From Nocardiopsis sp. CC223A (GTDB lineage Bacteria; Actinomycetota; Actinomycetes; Streptosporangiales; Streptosporangiaceae): a stretch of 51,805 bases of DNA. The notes beneath the pieces were generated by a model. That model saw nothing but the letters and a program-made list of their open reading frames with translations, had not been told where the DNA came from and ran no database searches. This document shows, piece after piece, positions 14,633-22,885 of the stretch; positions within the stretch are counted from its first letter, which is position 1, and every line of letters begins with the position of its first letter. The DNA lies in assembly GCF_030766825.1 (NCBI RefSeq), contig NZ_JASFDV010000047.1:1-51805 (forward strand). Reading direction: 5' to 3'. The translations under genes were made by a program, and so were the position numbers.

Positions 14633-15322
14633 ATGTCCGAAGCCCCGGCATCCCTCACCGACGACGCCCTGGCCCTGCTCCCCGCCCGGGGCCGCGCCCT
14701 GCTCGGCCTGACCGGCGCCCCCGGAGCGGGCAAGTCCACCCTGGCCCGGCACCTGGTCGCCGAGGTCGACGCCCGGACCGGCCCGGGCACCGCCGGCTAC
14801 CTGCCCATGGACGGCTTCCACCTGTCCAACGCCCAACTGGAGCGGCTGGGGCGGCTGGACCGCAAGGGCGCCCCCGACACCTTCGACGCGCACGGGTACG
14901 CGGCGCTGGTGCGGCGGCTCCTCACCGAGACCGACCACCCCGTCTACGTGCCCGACTACGACCGGCGGCTGCACGAGCCCGTCGCCGCCCGCCACGTGAT
15001 CGAACCCGGCACCCGGCTCATCGTCACCGAGGGGAACTACCTGGCCTGGGACGCCGAGCCCTGGGGGTCCCTGCGCCCGCTGTTCGCCGAGCTCTGGTAC
15101 GTGGAGGCCGATGACGCGCTGCGCGAGGAGCGCCTGCTGCGCCGCCAGCTGGCGGGCGGCCGCGACGAGGCCGCCGCTCGCGAGTGGGTGCGGCGCAGCG
15201 ACCGCGCCAACGGGGAGCTGGTCAAACGGTCCAGGGGCAACAGCACCCGCGTCGTCCCCACCGGTGCGGTGCCCCGGCGCCCCGGGGGCGCCGGGGGGAC
15301 GGCCGGGGCCGCGGGCGGCTGA
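14633..15322 (+). CDS. P-loop nucleoside/carbohydrate kinase family protein
   Basis: A 229-residue cytosolic kinase of the uridine kinase/pantothenate kinase-like group (the YggC/FrcK type). Walker A is GAPGAGKST at 28-36; the acceptor-binding stretch is GYLPMDGFHLSNAQLERLGR, followed by DTFDAHGYAALVRRL and YVPDYDRRLHEP, and then RLIVTEGNYLAW. The lid carries several arginines (RRSDRANGELV). The substrate (nucleoside or sugar) is not decided. A possible -10 TACGCT lies 7 nt before the ATG, so the mRNA may be leaderless. The last 20 residues are a Gly/Ala/Pro tail. Confidence 0.85.
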   Translation: MSEAPASLTDDALALLPARGRALLGLTGAPGAGKSTLARHLVAEVDARTGPGTAGYLPMDGFHLSNAQLERLGRLDRKGAPDTFDAHGYAALVRRLLTETDHPVYVPDYDRRLHEPVAARHVIEPGTRLIVTEGNYLAWDAEPWGSLRPLFAELWYVEADDALREERLLRRQLAGGRDEAAAREWVRRSDRANGELVKRSRGNSTRVVPTGAVPRRPGGAGGTAGAAGG

Positions 15323-15388
15323 GCGACTGTCGGGCATGCGCCCGGTCGCGTGAGGTGACCGCCCGGGGGCGCCGGTGGGGAAACAGAA

Positions 15389-15439
15389 CGTCCCCGCCGG
15401 AATTGCGCTGTGCGTGCGACCGCAGACCCGGCGGGGACG
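15389..15439. terminator. Hairpin between the kinase and the NDH-2-like gene
   Basis: CGTCCCCGCCGG (15389-15400) pairs with CCGGCGGGGACG (15428-15439), a perfect 12-bp stem with a 27-nt loop, between converging genes. The long loop makes a simple terminator less certain. Confidence 0.5.
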
Positions 15440-15477
15440 CCCGCCCGTGCCACCCTCCGGCCTCCGCGCCCCGCCGT

Positions 15478-16671
15478 TCAGGCGGCGCGGCGCAGGAACC
15501 GGCGGGCCACCGCGCGCGCCAGCCACACGTACCCCGCCGCCTGGGCCTGCCCGGACCCCGTGAGCCCGCCGTAGGCGGACGCCACGATCATCTCCTTGTA
15601 CCGGGCGGCCGGGCGCCCGGTCAGGACGACCCGGCCCGGGGAGTCGTCGGCGCGCACGAACTGGATGAGCCCGTCGCGCCGCCCCAGGCTGACGCACTGG
15701 TTCATGTAACCGAACGGGGTGGCGTCCGGTTCGCGCCCGGCCAGCCGGGCCGCGACGGCGTCGGCGGCGGCGGTCCCCATGGGCAGGCCCATCGCGCAGG
15801 ACATGCGCAGCTCCCGGCCGTCCACCGCGTCGGCGTGGGCGGCGTCGCCCACCGCGTACACGTCCGGGTGGGAGACCGACCGCAGGGTCCCGTCGACCAG
15901 GACCCGCCCGGAGCCGTCCACGGTCAGTCCGGCGTCGGCGGCCAGCGGGGGGACGCCGAACCCGGCGTTCCACACGGTGAGGTCGCTCTCCAGCAGGTCC
16001 CCGTCCTCCAGCTTGACGTGGTCCGCCTCCACCGCGGCGACCCGTGTGTGCTCGTGGACGGACACGTTCAGGCGCTCCAGCACCTTCAGGACGTGGGCGC
16101 GGCCCCCGGCGCCGACGCCGGCCGCCACCGGGCCCGAGGTCACCAGCCGCACGTCCATGCCCGCGTGGGCCTCGGCGATCTCGGTGACGGCCTCCAGCCC
16201 GGTGAGCCCGCCGCCGACGACGGTGAGGGTGCGGGGGCGCTCCTGCGCGATGCGGCGGGCCGCCTCGCGGGCGCCCTCCAGCCCGGCCAGGGTGGCCGCG
16301 TGCTCGGCGGCCCCGGGCACCGCGTCGGCCGCGGCGGTGCTGCCCAGGGCGTACACGAGGGTGTCGTAGCGCAGGGTGCGGACCCGGTCCCCGACGCGGA
16401 CCTCGGCGGTGCGCGCCTCGGCGTCGAAGGCCTCCACCCACCCGACGACGAGGTCGACGGCGGGGTCCAGGGAGTCGGACAGGGGGTGGACGACGCCGTC
16501 CGCGCGCCCGGCCGCCACCTCGTGCAGGCGGACCCGTTCGACGAACGTGTCGGTGGCGTTGACGAGGGTGACGCGCAGCCCCGCCCCGCTCTTGCGGGCG
16601 TGGTGGGCGGCGCGGCGGGCGGCGGAGAGTCCGGCGTAGCCGGCGCCGAGGACGAGGAGTTCGTGGGCCAT
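15478..16671 (-). CDS. NAD(P)/FAD-dependent oxidoreductase (NDH-2-like)
   Basis: A 397-residue two-dinucleotide-binding flavoprotein. The FAD site is ELLVLGAGYAGLSAARRAAH at the N terminus; the second nucleotide-binding fold is TLTVVGGGLTGLEAVTEIAE (about 145-165); and the FAD-closing motif is DVYAVGDAAHADA. This matches the type II NADH dehydrogenase-like family, which passes electrons from NADH to quinone at the membrane surface. The C-terminal membrane-anchoring part is short and the family also includes carotenoid- and sulfide-quinone-type enzymes, so the acceptor is unproven. ATG at 16671 follows GGGAGG with a 6-nt gap. It is divergent from the MHS transporter. Confidence 0.87.
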   Translation of the reverse strand: MAHELLVLGAGYAGLSAARRAAHHARKSGAGLRVTLVNATDTFVERVRLHEVAAGRADGVVHPLSDSLDPAVDLVVGWVEAFDAEARTAEVRVGDRVRTLRYDTLVYALGSTAAADAVPGAAEHAATLAGLEGAREAARRIAQERPRTLTVVGGGLTGLEAVTEIAEAHAGMDVRLVTSGPVAAGVGAGGRAHVLKVLERLNVSVHEHTRVAAVEADHVKLEDGDLLESDLTVWNAGFGVPPLAADAGLTVDGSGRVLVDGTLRSVSHPDVYAVGDAAHADAVDGRELRMSCAMGLPMGTAAADAVAARLAGREPDATPFGYMNQCVSLGRRDGLIQFVRADDSPGRVVLTGRPAARYKEMIVASAYGGLTGSGQAQAAGYVWLARAVARRFLRRAA

Positions 16672-16951
16672 GGGTGCCTCCCTGTGGAGTGTTCCGTTCA
16701 CCCCATGGACGAGACGGCCCCTCCCGCGCGTGACATGTCCGCGCACGCGGCCCCCGGATATGGCCGATGCCACAGGCCGCCCGGAAGCCCTGGCACGCAG
16801 GGCATTGTGCGAGCCCCGGGCACCGGACAGCGGACACGAAACCTCCCCGATGTCCACATATTAAGACAAATGTCCCACATAGTGCCCATCGGGTCTACGA
16901 TCCGCTCATCCTCCCTCCGCAGACCATTGCTCTGACCTGGAAAGAAGTCCC
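16672..16951. promoter_or_regulatory. Divergent promoter region with repeated ATGTCC...CATA motifs
   Basis: Between the NDH-2-like gene and the MHS transporter, ATGTCC-A-CATA (near 16850-16860) and ATGTCC-CA-CATA (near 16870-16882) form an imperfect direct repeat. CCCGATG and CATCGGG flank them as an inverted repeat. Such AT-richer repeats stand out from the surrounding sequence and may bind a regulator of either gene. I see no coding region here. Confidence 0.4.
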
Positions 16952-18313
16952 ATGACGGACGTCGCCGAACAGCACCCGGCACCGGAGCGCGGCCATCCCG
17001 CGCCGGTGGACCCGCCGACCAACCCGCGACGCAAGGTGCTCACCGCCAGCCTCGTGGGCACGTCCGTCGAGTTCTATGACTTCTATATCTACGCGACCGC
17101 GGCCGTCCTGGTCTTCCCGGCGCTGTTCTTCCCTGAGGGCGACATGATGGCCGCCCGCCTACAGTCGCTGGCCACCTTCGCCATCGCGTTCGTGGCCCGC
17201 CCCATCGGCTCCTGGGTGTTCGGCCACTTCGGCGACCGCGTCGGCCGCAAGGCCACCCTGGTGGCGTCCCTGCTCACCATGGGCGTCGCCACCGTCGGCA
17301 TCGGCGTACTGCCCACCTACGCCCAGGTCGGTGTCATCGCCCCGCTGCTGCTGGCGCTGTGCCGGTTCGGCCAGGGCCTGGGGCTGGGTGGGGAGTGGGG
17401 CGGGGCCGCCCTGCTGGCCACCGAGAACGCCCCCGCGGGCAAACGCGGCTTCTACGGGACGTTCCCGCAGTTGGGAGCGCCCATCGGGTTCTTCCTGGCC
17501 AACGGCGTGTTCCTCATCCTGAGCCAGGCCATGAGCGAGGAGACGTTCCTGGCGTGGGGCTGGCGGGTGCCGTTCCTGATGTCGACGGTCCTCATCGTGG
17601 TCGGCCTGTGGGTGCGCCTGAGCCTGCACGAGACCCCCACGTTCGCCAAGGTCCTGGCCGCGGGCGAGCAGGTGCGCACGCCCATCGTCGAGGTGTTCCG
17701 CTGCAACTGGGCCGCCCTGATCCTGGGGACCCTGGTCATGGTCGCCACCTACGTGCTCTTCTACCTCATGACGGTCTTCTCGCTGGGCTTCGGCACCGAC
17801 CCGGAGACCGGCCTGGGCTACGACCGATCCCAGTTCCTGGTGTTCCTGCTGGTCGGCGTGGTGTTCTTCGGGATCTTCACACCGATCTCCGGGCTGCTGT
17901 CGGACCGGTTCGGCCGCAAGCCCGTCCTGGTGACGGTGACCGCCGTGATCATCGCCTTCGGATTCGCCATGGGCCCGCTGCTGGGCTCGGGGACCGTCGG
18001 AGTGCTGGCCTTCCTGATCATCGGCCTGTCGCTGATGGGCCTGACCTTCGGTCCGATGGCGGCGGTGCTGCCGGAGCTGTTCCCGACCAACGTGCGCTAC
18101 ACCGGCGCCTCGGCCGCCTACAACCTGGCCGGGCTGCTGGGCGCGTCCTTCGCCCCCTACATCGCGACCTGGCTGGCGAGCACCTTCGGGATCGCCTGGG
18201 TGGGCGGGTACCTGATGCTGGCCGGCGTGATCACGCTGGTCGCGCTGCTGCTGACGCGTGAGACCCGGAACGACTCGCTGGACGACACCCCGGTCAGGGC
18301 GACCTCGCGCTGA
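16952..18313 (+). CDS. MHS-family major facilitator transporter
   Basis: A 453-residue, 12-helix metabolite:H+ symporter (the family of ProP, ShiA and KgtP). The signature of this group is at the N terminus, GTSVEFYDFYIYATAAVLVF, and the conserved loop after helix 2 is FGHFGDRVGRKATLVASLL; the loop after helix 8 is SGLLSDRFGRKPVLV. These carriers import organic acids, osmolytes or aromatic acids with protons. The substrate is unknown. ATG at 16952 has GGAAAGAAG upstream. A strong terminator (18325-18355) follows. Confidence 0.92.
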   Translation: MTDVAEQHPAPERGHPAPVDPPTNPRRKVLTASLVGTSVEFYDFYIYATAAVLVFPALFFPEGDMMAARLQSLATFAIAFVARPIGSWVFGHFGDRVGRKATLVASLLTMGVATVGIGVLPTYAQVGVIAPLLLALCRFGQGLGLGGEWGGAALLATENAPAGKRGFYGTFPQLGAPIGFFLANGVFLILSQAMSEETFLAWGWRVPFLMSTVLIVVGLWVRLSLHETPTFAKVLAAGEQVRTPIVEVFRCNWAALILGTLVMVATYVLFYLMTVFSLGFGTDPETGLGYDRSQFLVFLLVGVVFFGIFTPISGLLSDRFGRKPVLVTVTAVIIAFGFAMGPLLGSGTVGVLAFLIIGLSLMGLTFGPMAAVLPELFPTNVRYTGASAAYNLAGLLGASFAPYIATWLASTFGIAWVGGYLMLAGVITLVALLLTRETRNDSLDDTPVRATSR

Positions 18314-18324
18314 CGTCTGGCGTC

Positions 18325-18355
18325 GGGCCCGGGGAGCGGAGTGCTCCCCGGGCCC
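18325..18355. terminator. Bidirectional terminator hairpin
   Basis: GGGCCCGGGGAGC (18325-18337) pairs perfectly with GCTCCCCGGGCCC (18343-18355) around a 5-nt loop, between the MHS transporter and the converging HAD gene. Confidence 0.8.
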
Positions 18356-18366
18356 GTCGTGCGTTC

Positions 18367-18972
18367 TTACAGACGTGCCTCCAGGGCGGCGCGGTCGGTG
18401 AACACGTGCCCGGCCATGCCCAGCGCTTCTGCGGCCGCGACGTTCTCGCCGCGGTCGTCCACGAACAGGGTGTCCCCCGGGGCGACCGCCATCCGCTCCA
18501 GGCACCACAGGTAGACCTCGGGCTCGGGCTTGGCCACCCCCAGGCGGCCGGAGAAGGCGCGCACCGAGAACGCCGCCAGCCACGGGTTGTCCTTCTCGAA
18601 GCGGTCGGCCAGCTCGGCCGGGACGTTGGACAGCAGGCCGACGGTCCGGCCCTCCGCGGCCAGCCGCTCCACCAGGGACACCATGTCGGGGTCCACCGCG
18701 CGCCAGCTGTCGATGTCGGCCTCGATGAGCGCGGCGGCCAGCCGCGGGTCCACCTCGCGGCCCAGCCGCTCCCCCACCGCCCGCCAGTAGGCGGGGCCGT
18801 CCAGATCGCCGCGGTCGTAGGGCAGGCGCAGGTCCCAGTAGGCGGCCCAGAACGCGGCGGGGTCGGCCGCGCCCATGGCGGCGGCCAGGCGCTCCTTGCC
18901 GTCGGCGGACTGGTGGCGGGCGATCACGCCGAACAGGTCGAACAGGACGGCTCCGGATTCGATCTCGGGCAA
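18367..18972 (-). CDS. HAD-superfamily hydrolase, subfamily IA
   Basis: A 201-residue haloacid dehalogenase-like phosphatase. Motif I is LFDLFGVIA, with the nucleophile Asp12 present but the usual second Asp replaced by Phe14. Motif II is TVGLLSNVP, the catalytic Lys lies in LGVAKPEPEVY, and motif IV is DTLFVDDRGENV. It is probably a small-molecule phosphatase. The replaced acid/base residue is seen in some HAD-IA lineages and may limit phosphatase activity. The start is a TTG at 18972, with GAGGAG six bases upstream; no ATG fits. Confidence 0.85.
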   Translation of the reverse strand: MPEIESGAVLFDLFGVIARHQSADGKERLAAAMGAADPAAFWAAYWDLRLPYDRGDLDGPAYWRAVGERLGREVDPRLAAALIEADIDSWRAVDPDMVSLVERLAAEGRTVGLLSNVPAELADRFEKDNPWLAAFSVRAFSGRLGVAKPEPEVYLWCLERMAVAPGDTLFVDDRGENVAAAEALGMAGHVFTDRAALEARL

Positions 18973-19385
18973 GGAGGTCTCCTCGGGGTCGGTGGGGCGG
19001 CTCACCCAAGCCGTACCCGATCGCGGCTCCCCGCGCACCCGGAACCGGACGGACGGGTCCCGGAACGAGCCTTCCCGGGTTCGCGCGGTCGCGGCCGGGC
19101 CGGTCGACGGCCGGGCACCGACCGCATCACCCGGCCGGGTCGCACCTTCTCCCAGCGCGTTCCGCGGCCTTTCCGGGCGGGCGCCGGAAGGACGAGGGGA
19201 GGGACCCGCGTTCCCTCCCCGAAAAGGGTCCGGCCTTTCGGCCCCCGAAGGTCCGGACATCGCGGAAGCCCTGTGGCCCGGGGGATGTGACCGCGGGCAC
19301 CGAAGGTTCGGCACTCCGGACACGGGTGGCGGAAAGGCGCCCCTAGACTCGGGTCAGACCCTCGGAGGAACGGTGGAGAGCGCCC
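18973..19385. other. Long intergenic region before the DevS-like kinase gene
   Basis: No convincing gene. It contains, at 19225-19253, AGGGTCCGGCC-TTTC-GGCC and then GAAGGTCC, a symmetric arrangement like the half-sites bound by DosR/DevR-type regulators. A -10-like TAGACT is at 19346-19351 and a ribosome site GGTGGAGAG just before the kinase ATG. Confidence 0.5.
19225..19253. promoter_or_regulatory. Candidate DevR-type boxes upstream of devS-like gene
   Basis: GGGTCCGGCCTTTCGGCCCC followed by GAAGGTCC resembles DosR/DevR-type boxes (GGGAC...GGCCC). It is about 130 bp before the kinase start, so the sensor gene may be self-regulated. Confidence 0.4.
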
Positions 19386-21164
19386 ATGAGCAACGGTGAG
19401 AACCCCGCCCCCGGCCAGGAGCGGCTGTCCCTCCCCGAGGTGAGACTGGACGACCTGCTCCACGAGGTGCGCTCCCGGCTCAGCGATATCTCCACGACCC
19501 AGGAGCGCATCCGCACCCTGCTGGAGGCGGTCGTCTCCATCGGGGAGGGCCTCGAACTCGACCCCCTGCTGCTGCGCATCACCGAGACCGCGAGCAGTCT
19601 GGTCAACGCCCGCTACGGGGCGCTGGGCGTGATCGGGCCCGACGGGGAGATGAGCCGGTTCATCCCGGTGGGGCTGCGCCCGGACGAGATCTCCTCCATC
19701 GAGCACTGGCCCCGCGGCGAGGGCATCCTGGGGCTGCTCATCAAGGAGCCCGAACCCCTGCGGCTGGGCGACGTCTCCGACCACCCCGAGTCGGTGGGCT
19801 TCCCCAGGGGGCACCCCGTGATGCGCACCTTCCTGGGAGTGCCCATCCGCATCCGCGACCGGGTGTTCGGCAATCTGTACATGACCGACAAGCGCGACGG
19901 CGGGCAGTTCACCGGGGACGACGAGCTGCTGCTGCGCGCCCTGGCCACGGCGGCGGGCACCGCCATCGAGAACGCCCAGCTGTTCTCCCAGACCCAGAGC
20001 CGGGAGACCTGGCTGGACGCCTCGGGCCAGATCACCACCCGGCTGCTGTCGGGCGCCCCGCCCGAGGAGGTGCTGCGGCTGGTGGCCCGGCGGGCGCGGC
20101 TGATGGCGCACGCCGACGTCTGCGTCCTGGCCATGCCGGGCGAGGAGGCGGACACCCTCACCGTGCGGGTGTGGGACGCCCCCGGGGACGGCGACGCCCC
20201 GGAGGGGGCGGTGCCCGGCGGCCGCGCCGTCCCGCCGGCGGCAGGGATGCAGGGCGCCACGGTCACCTGCGCCCCGGGCACCCTGTTGGGCCGGGTGTAC
20301 CTCAGCGGCCACCCCGTCCGTACCGACGTCTCCGAGCACTGCGACCCGAGCGTCGAGTTCCTGGCCGAACCGGGGCTGGGGCCGATCCTGGTGCTGCCGT
20401 TCGGGCCGCCGGGCGGCGCCAGGGGCGTGCTGCTGCTGGCGGGCGCCGCGGGCCGGGAGGAGTTCCCGGACGCGTGGATGGGCATGCTGGCCTCCTTCGC
20501 CGACCAGGCGGCGGTGGCCCTGGAGCTGGCCGAGGCCCGGCTGGACTCCGAGCGGCTCAGCGTCCTGGAGGACCGTGACCGCATCGCCCGCGACCTGCAC
20601 GACACCGTCATCCAGCGGCTGTACGCCACCGCGATCACCCTGATGGGCACGGTGCGGCGGATCGACGACGACACCTCGTCCCAGCGGGTGCAGAAGGCGG
20701 TGACCGACCTGGACGACACCATCCGGCAGATCCGTTCGACGATCTTCGCCCTACAGAGTTCGGGCGAGGACTCCGCCCGGCTGCGCTCCCGGGTGCTGGA
20801 CCTGGTCAACGGGGCCACCGAGTCGTTGGGGTTCGCACCCCGGCTGCTCACCCAGGGGCCGGTGGACACCGCCGTGGACGAGACCACCGGCGGGCACCTG
20901 GTGGCGGTGCTGCGCGAGCTGCTGTCCAACGCCGCCCGGCACGCTCACGCCACGGCGGTGGACGTGGAGGTGTCGGTGGCCGACGGCCGGGTGGTGCTGC
21001 GGGTCTCCGACGACGGCGCGGGCGTCCCCGAGGGCGCGCACCGCAGCGGCCTGCGCAACGTCGCCTCCCGCGCCGAGGAGCTGGGCGGGTCGGTGGAGGT
21101 CGATTCCGCCCCGGGGGAGGGCACCGCGGTGCGCTGGTCGGTGCCCGCCCGCACCCGCGTCTGA
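19386..21164 (+). CDS. GAF-domain sensor histidine kinase, DevS/DosS-like
   Basis: A 592-residue cytosolic sensor kinase. Order: N-terminal coiled region, GAF-A (about 58-205), GAF-B (about 225-385), HisKA_3 dimerisation domain with phospho-acceptor His405 in RDRIARDLHDTVIQRLYA, and HATPase_c (about 500-590) with the N box HLVAVLRELLSNAARHAHA and G motif DDGAGVP. In mycobacterial DosS and DosT GAF-A binds haem through a His next to a Pro-x-MR-FLGVP motif; here the equivalent GHPVMRTFLGVP with His143 is kept. Haem/redox/oxygen sensing is therefore likely but not proven. It converges on the DevR-like regulator 40 bp downstream, its probable partner. Confidence 0.9.
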   Translation: MSNGENPAPGQERLSLPEVRLDDLLHEVRSRLSDISTTQERIRTLLEAVVSIGEGLELDPLLLRITETASSLVNARYGALGVIGPDGEMSRFIPVGLRPDEISSIEHWPRGEGILGLLIKEPEPLRLGDVSDHPESVGFPRGHPVMRTFLGVPIRIRDRVFGNLYMTDKRDGGQFTGDDELLLRALATAAGTAIENAQLFSQTQSRETWLDASGQITTRLLSGAPPEEVLRLVARRARLMAHADVCVLAMPGEEADTLTVRVWDAPGDGDAPEGAVPGGRAVPPAAGMQGATVTCAPGTLLGRVYLSGHPVRTDVSEHCDPSVEFLAEPGLGPILVLPFGPPGGARGVLLLAGAAGREEFPDAWMGMLASFADQAAVALELAEARLDSERLSVLEDRDRIARDLHDTVIQRLYATAITLMGTVRRIDDDTSSQRVQKAVTDLDDTIRQIRSTIFALQSSGEDSARLRSRVLDLVNGATESLGFAPRLLTQGPVDTAVDETTGGHLVAVLRELLSNAARHAHATAVDVEVSVADGRVVLRVSDDGAGVPEGAHRSGLRNVASRAEELGGSVEVDSAPGEGTAVRWSVPARTRV

Positions 21165-21204
21165 GCGGCGGGCCCGCGACCGGCCGGTCGGCCCGTCGGC
21201 CCGG

Positions 21205-21858
21205 TCAGGAGCCGCCCAGGGACAGGCGGACCGAGTAGGCGGCGGCCTGGGTGCGGCGGGCCATGCCGAGTTTGGCGAGCACCCGCGAGACGTAGTTCTT
21301 GACGGTCTTCTCCGCCAGGTACATGCGGGCGCCGATCTCGCGGTTGGTCAGGCCCTCGCCGATGAGCTCCAGCACCCGGCGTTCCTGCTCGGTGAGCTCG
21401 CCCAGCGGGTCCTTGCGGCCCGCCTCCTCGCGCAGCCGCTCCAGCATGCGCGTGGTGGACTCCGGGTCCAGCAGCGAGCGGCCCTGGGCGACCGTGCGCA
21501 CGGCGCCGACCAGGTCCGTGCCGTGGATCTGCTTGAGGATGTACCCCGACGCCCCGGCCATGACGGCGCCGTACAGGGCCTCGTCGTCGGAGTAGGAGGT
21601 GAGCATGAGGATGCGCGTGTCCGGGAGCAGGGAGCGGATCTCCCGGCAGACGGTGACCCCGTCGCCGTCGGGCAGGCGCACGTCGAGCACCACCACGTCG
21701 GGGGCCAGGGCGGGCACCCGGGCCAGGGCCTGGGCGGCGGTGCCGGCCTCGCCCACCACCTCGATGCCGTCCTCGTCGTCCAGCAGGGATCCCACGCCCC
21801 GGCGGACGATCTCGTGGTCGTCGACCAGGAACACCCGGATCGTGTCGTCGCCGTCCAT
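21205..21858 (-). CDS. DevR/DosR-like response regulator (NarL/LuxR type)
   Basis: A 217-residue regulator. Receiver: acidic pair Asp13-Asp14, phospho-acceptor Asp59 (VVVLDVRLPDGDG), and Lys109 (GYILKQ). The HTH is LTEQERRVLELIGEGLTNRE through GARMYLAEKTVKNYVSRVLAKL; in this family KTVKNYVS contacts DNA at GGGAC-type sites. ATG at 21858. It is divergent from the PPOX-fold flavoprotein and converges on the DevS-like kinase; the layout and family pairing make it the cognate partner. The operon-like logic suggests a hypoxia/redox or dormancy response. Confidence 0.92.
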   Translation of the reverse strand: MDGDDTIRVFLVDDHEIVRRGVGSLLDDEDGIEVVGEAGTAAQALARVPALAPDVVVLDVRLPDGDGVTVCREIRSLLPDTRILMLTSYSDDEALYGAVMAGASGYILKQIHGTDLVGAVRTVAQGRSLLDPESTTRMLERLREEAGRKDPLGELTEQERRVLELIGEGLTNREIGARMYLAEKTVKNYVSRVLAKLGMARRTQAAAYSVRLSLGGS

Positions 21859-22181
21859 CAGGTGCGCACCCCTTCTGCTCGCCGGTGGCCCCGTTCCCGG
21901 GCCGCCGATACCCATTGTGGGGCGGCGCACCGCGGGTACGCGCCGGCCGAACGGCGGTGTCATCGGTGACGCGGGTCCCGTTTCTCCAGCTTAGACAGCG
22001 ATCATTGTCAGCTTATGAGTACAAGGTCCCTTTTTGTTTGAGGCCTAGGACCTCCGGGGTAAGCGCTCAAAAGGGGACCTCCGCCATCGGCCCGGGGACC
22101 GTAGGACACCCGCACCGACCCGCTGAGCGGCGACAATGGTGGAGATCGAGAAAAACGGGGAACCGATCTCGGGGGGTCGCA
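21859..22181. promoter_or_regulatory. Divergent devR-like / PPOX promoter region with repeated GGGACC/GGTCCC motifs
   Basis: No gene. Motifs: GGGTCCC (near 21973-21979), AGGTCCCTTTT (22023-22033), a GGCCTAGGACC (22041-22051), AAAAGGGGACCT (22068-22079) and GGGGACC (near 22101-22107). The AGGTCCC...GGGGACCT pair is an inverted repeat. GGGAC(C) half-sites are what DosR-type regulators bind. This dense cluster is the likely target of the neighbouring regulator. Confidence 0.5.
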
Positions 22182-22736
22182 ATGGTTCGTGAAAGCGGTA
22201 TCGGAACCGCGCGGGGACAGGCGGCGGTGCCGCCCGGCCGGGCCCCCGACGACGAGCTGCTGTCCGGCACCCGCCGACTCGACGAGGACTCGGCGATGCT
22301 CATGGGCACCGATCTCGCGGAAGGGGACGCCGAGGCGACCTTCACCGTGCTGGAGCGCCAGACCTGCTTCAACCTGGCGGCCACCCGCGACATCGGCCGC
22401 ATCGCCTTCACCATCGACGGTGACGCCGCACCGACCGTGCTGCCGGTCAACTACGCCCTGCTCAACGACACCGTCGTGCTGCGCACGAGCCTGGCGGGCA
22501 CCGTCATGCGCTACGCCCGCGGCTACGCCTCCTTCCAGGTGGACCACTTCGACGACGAACGCCGCGAGGGCTGGAGCGCCCTGTTCACCGGGCGGTGCCG
22601 GTGGGTGCGCGACGAGGGGGAGCTCTCCCGCATCCCGCAGGGGCGCCTGCCCGTGCCCTGGGCGGAGGGGCCGCGGGACCAGGTCCTGCGGATCGTCCCC
22701 AACCGCGTCACGGGGCGCCGGATCCAGCGGCCCTGA
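22182..22736 (+). CDS. Pyridoxamine 5'-phosphate oxidase-fold (PPOX) flavoprotein
   Basis: A 184-residue cytosolic protein with the split-barrel flavin-binding fold: LERQTCFNLAATRDIGRIAF, APTVLPVNYALLNDTVVLRT and ASFQVDHFDDERREGWSALF are the familiar strands. PPOX-type proteins of this kind bind FMN, F420 or haem and often belong to DosR-type regulons. The first ~45 residues are not part of the fold, so ATG at 22299 (MLMG...) is an alternative start; 22182 was chosen for GGGGGG upstream. It is divergent from the DevR-like gene, across the DosR-like cluster, so it is a likely regulated target. Confidence 0.8.
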   Translation: MVRESGIGTARGQAAVPPGRAPDDELLSGTRRLDEDSAMLMGTDLAEGDAEATFTVLERQTCFNLAATRDIGRIAFTIDGDAAPTVLPVNYALLNDTVVLRTSLAGTVMRYARGYASFQVDHFDDERREGWSALFTGRCRWVRDEGELSRIPQGRLPVPWAEGPRDQVLRIVPNRVTGRRIQRP

Positions 22737-22885
22737 GCGCGCGCGGACGGTGACGTGCCGCCACTTTCCATGACCGTCTCCGCCGGCTCCCGGGAACGGT
22801 GCGGCCGATCTGCCTAAGCTGGGAACCTCTCGGCGTACCGGGGCGTCTGACCCCGGTGACAAGGGAAGTCTCAGGGAGGGCACAC

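Noticed and set aside
15323..15477. Small ORF in the kinase/NDH-2 gap
   Set aside because: Only the 12-bp-stem hairpin at 15389-15439 is structurally supported; the open frames there lack a start with a ribosome site.
14384..16837. An 817-codon minus-strand frame at 14384-16837
   Set aside because: It overlaps the kinase and NDH-2-like genes, both of which have clear catalytic motifs in their own frames; the long frame is a GC artefact.
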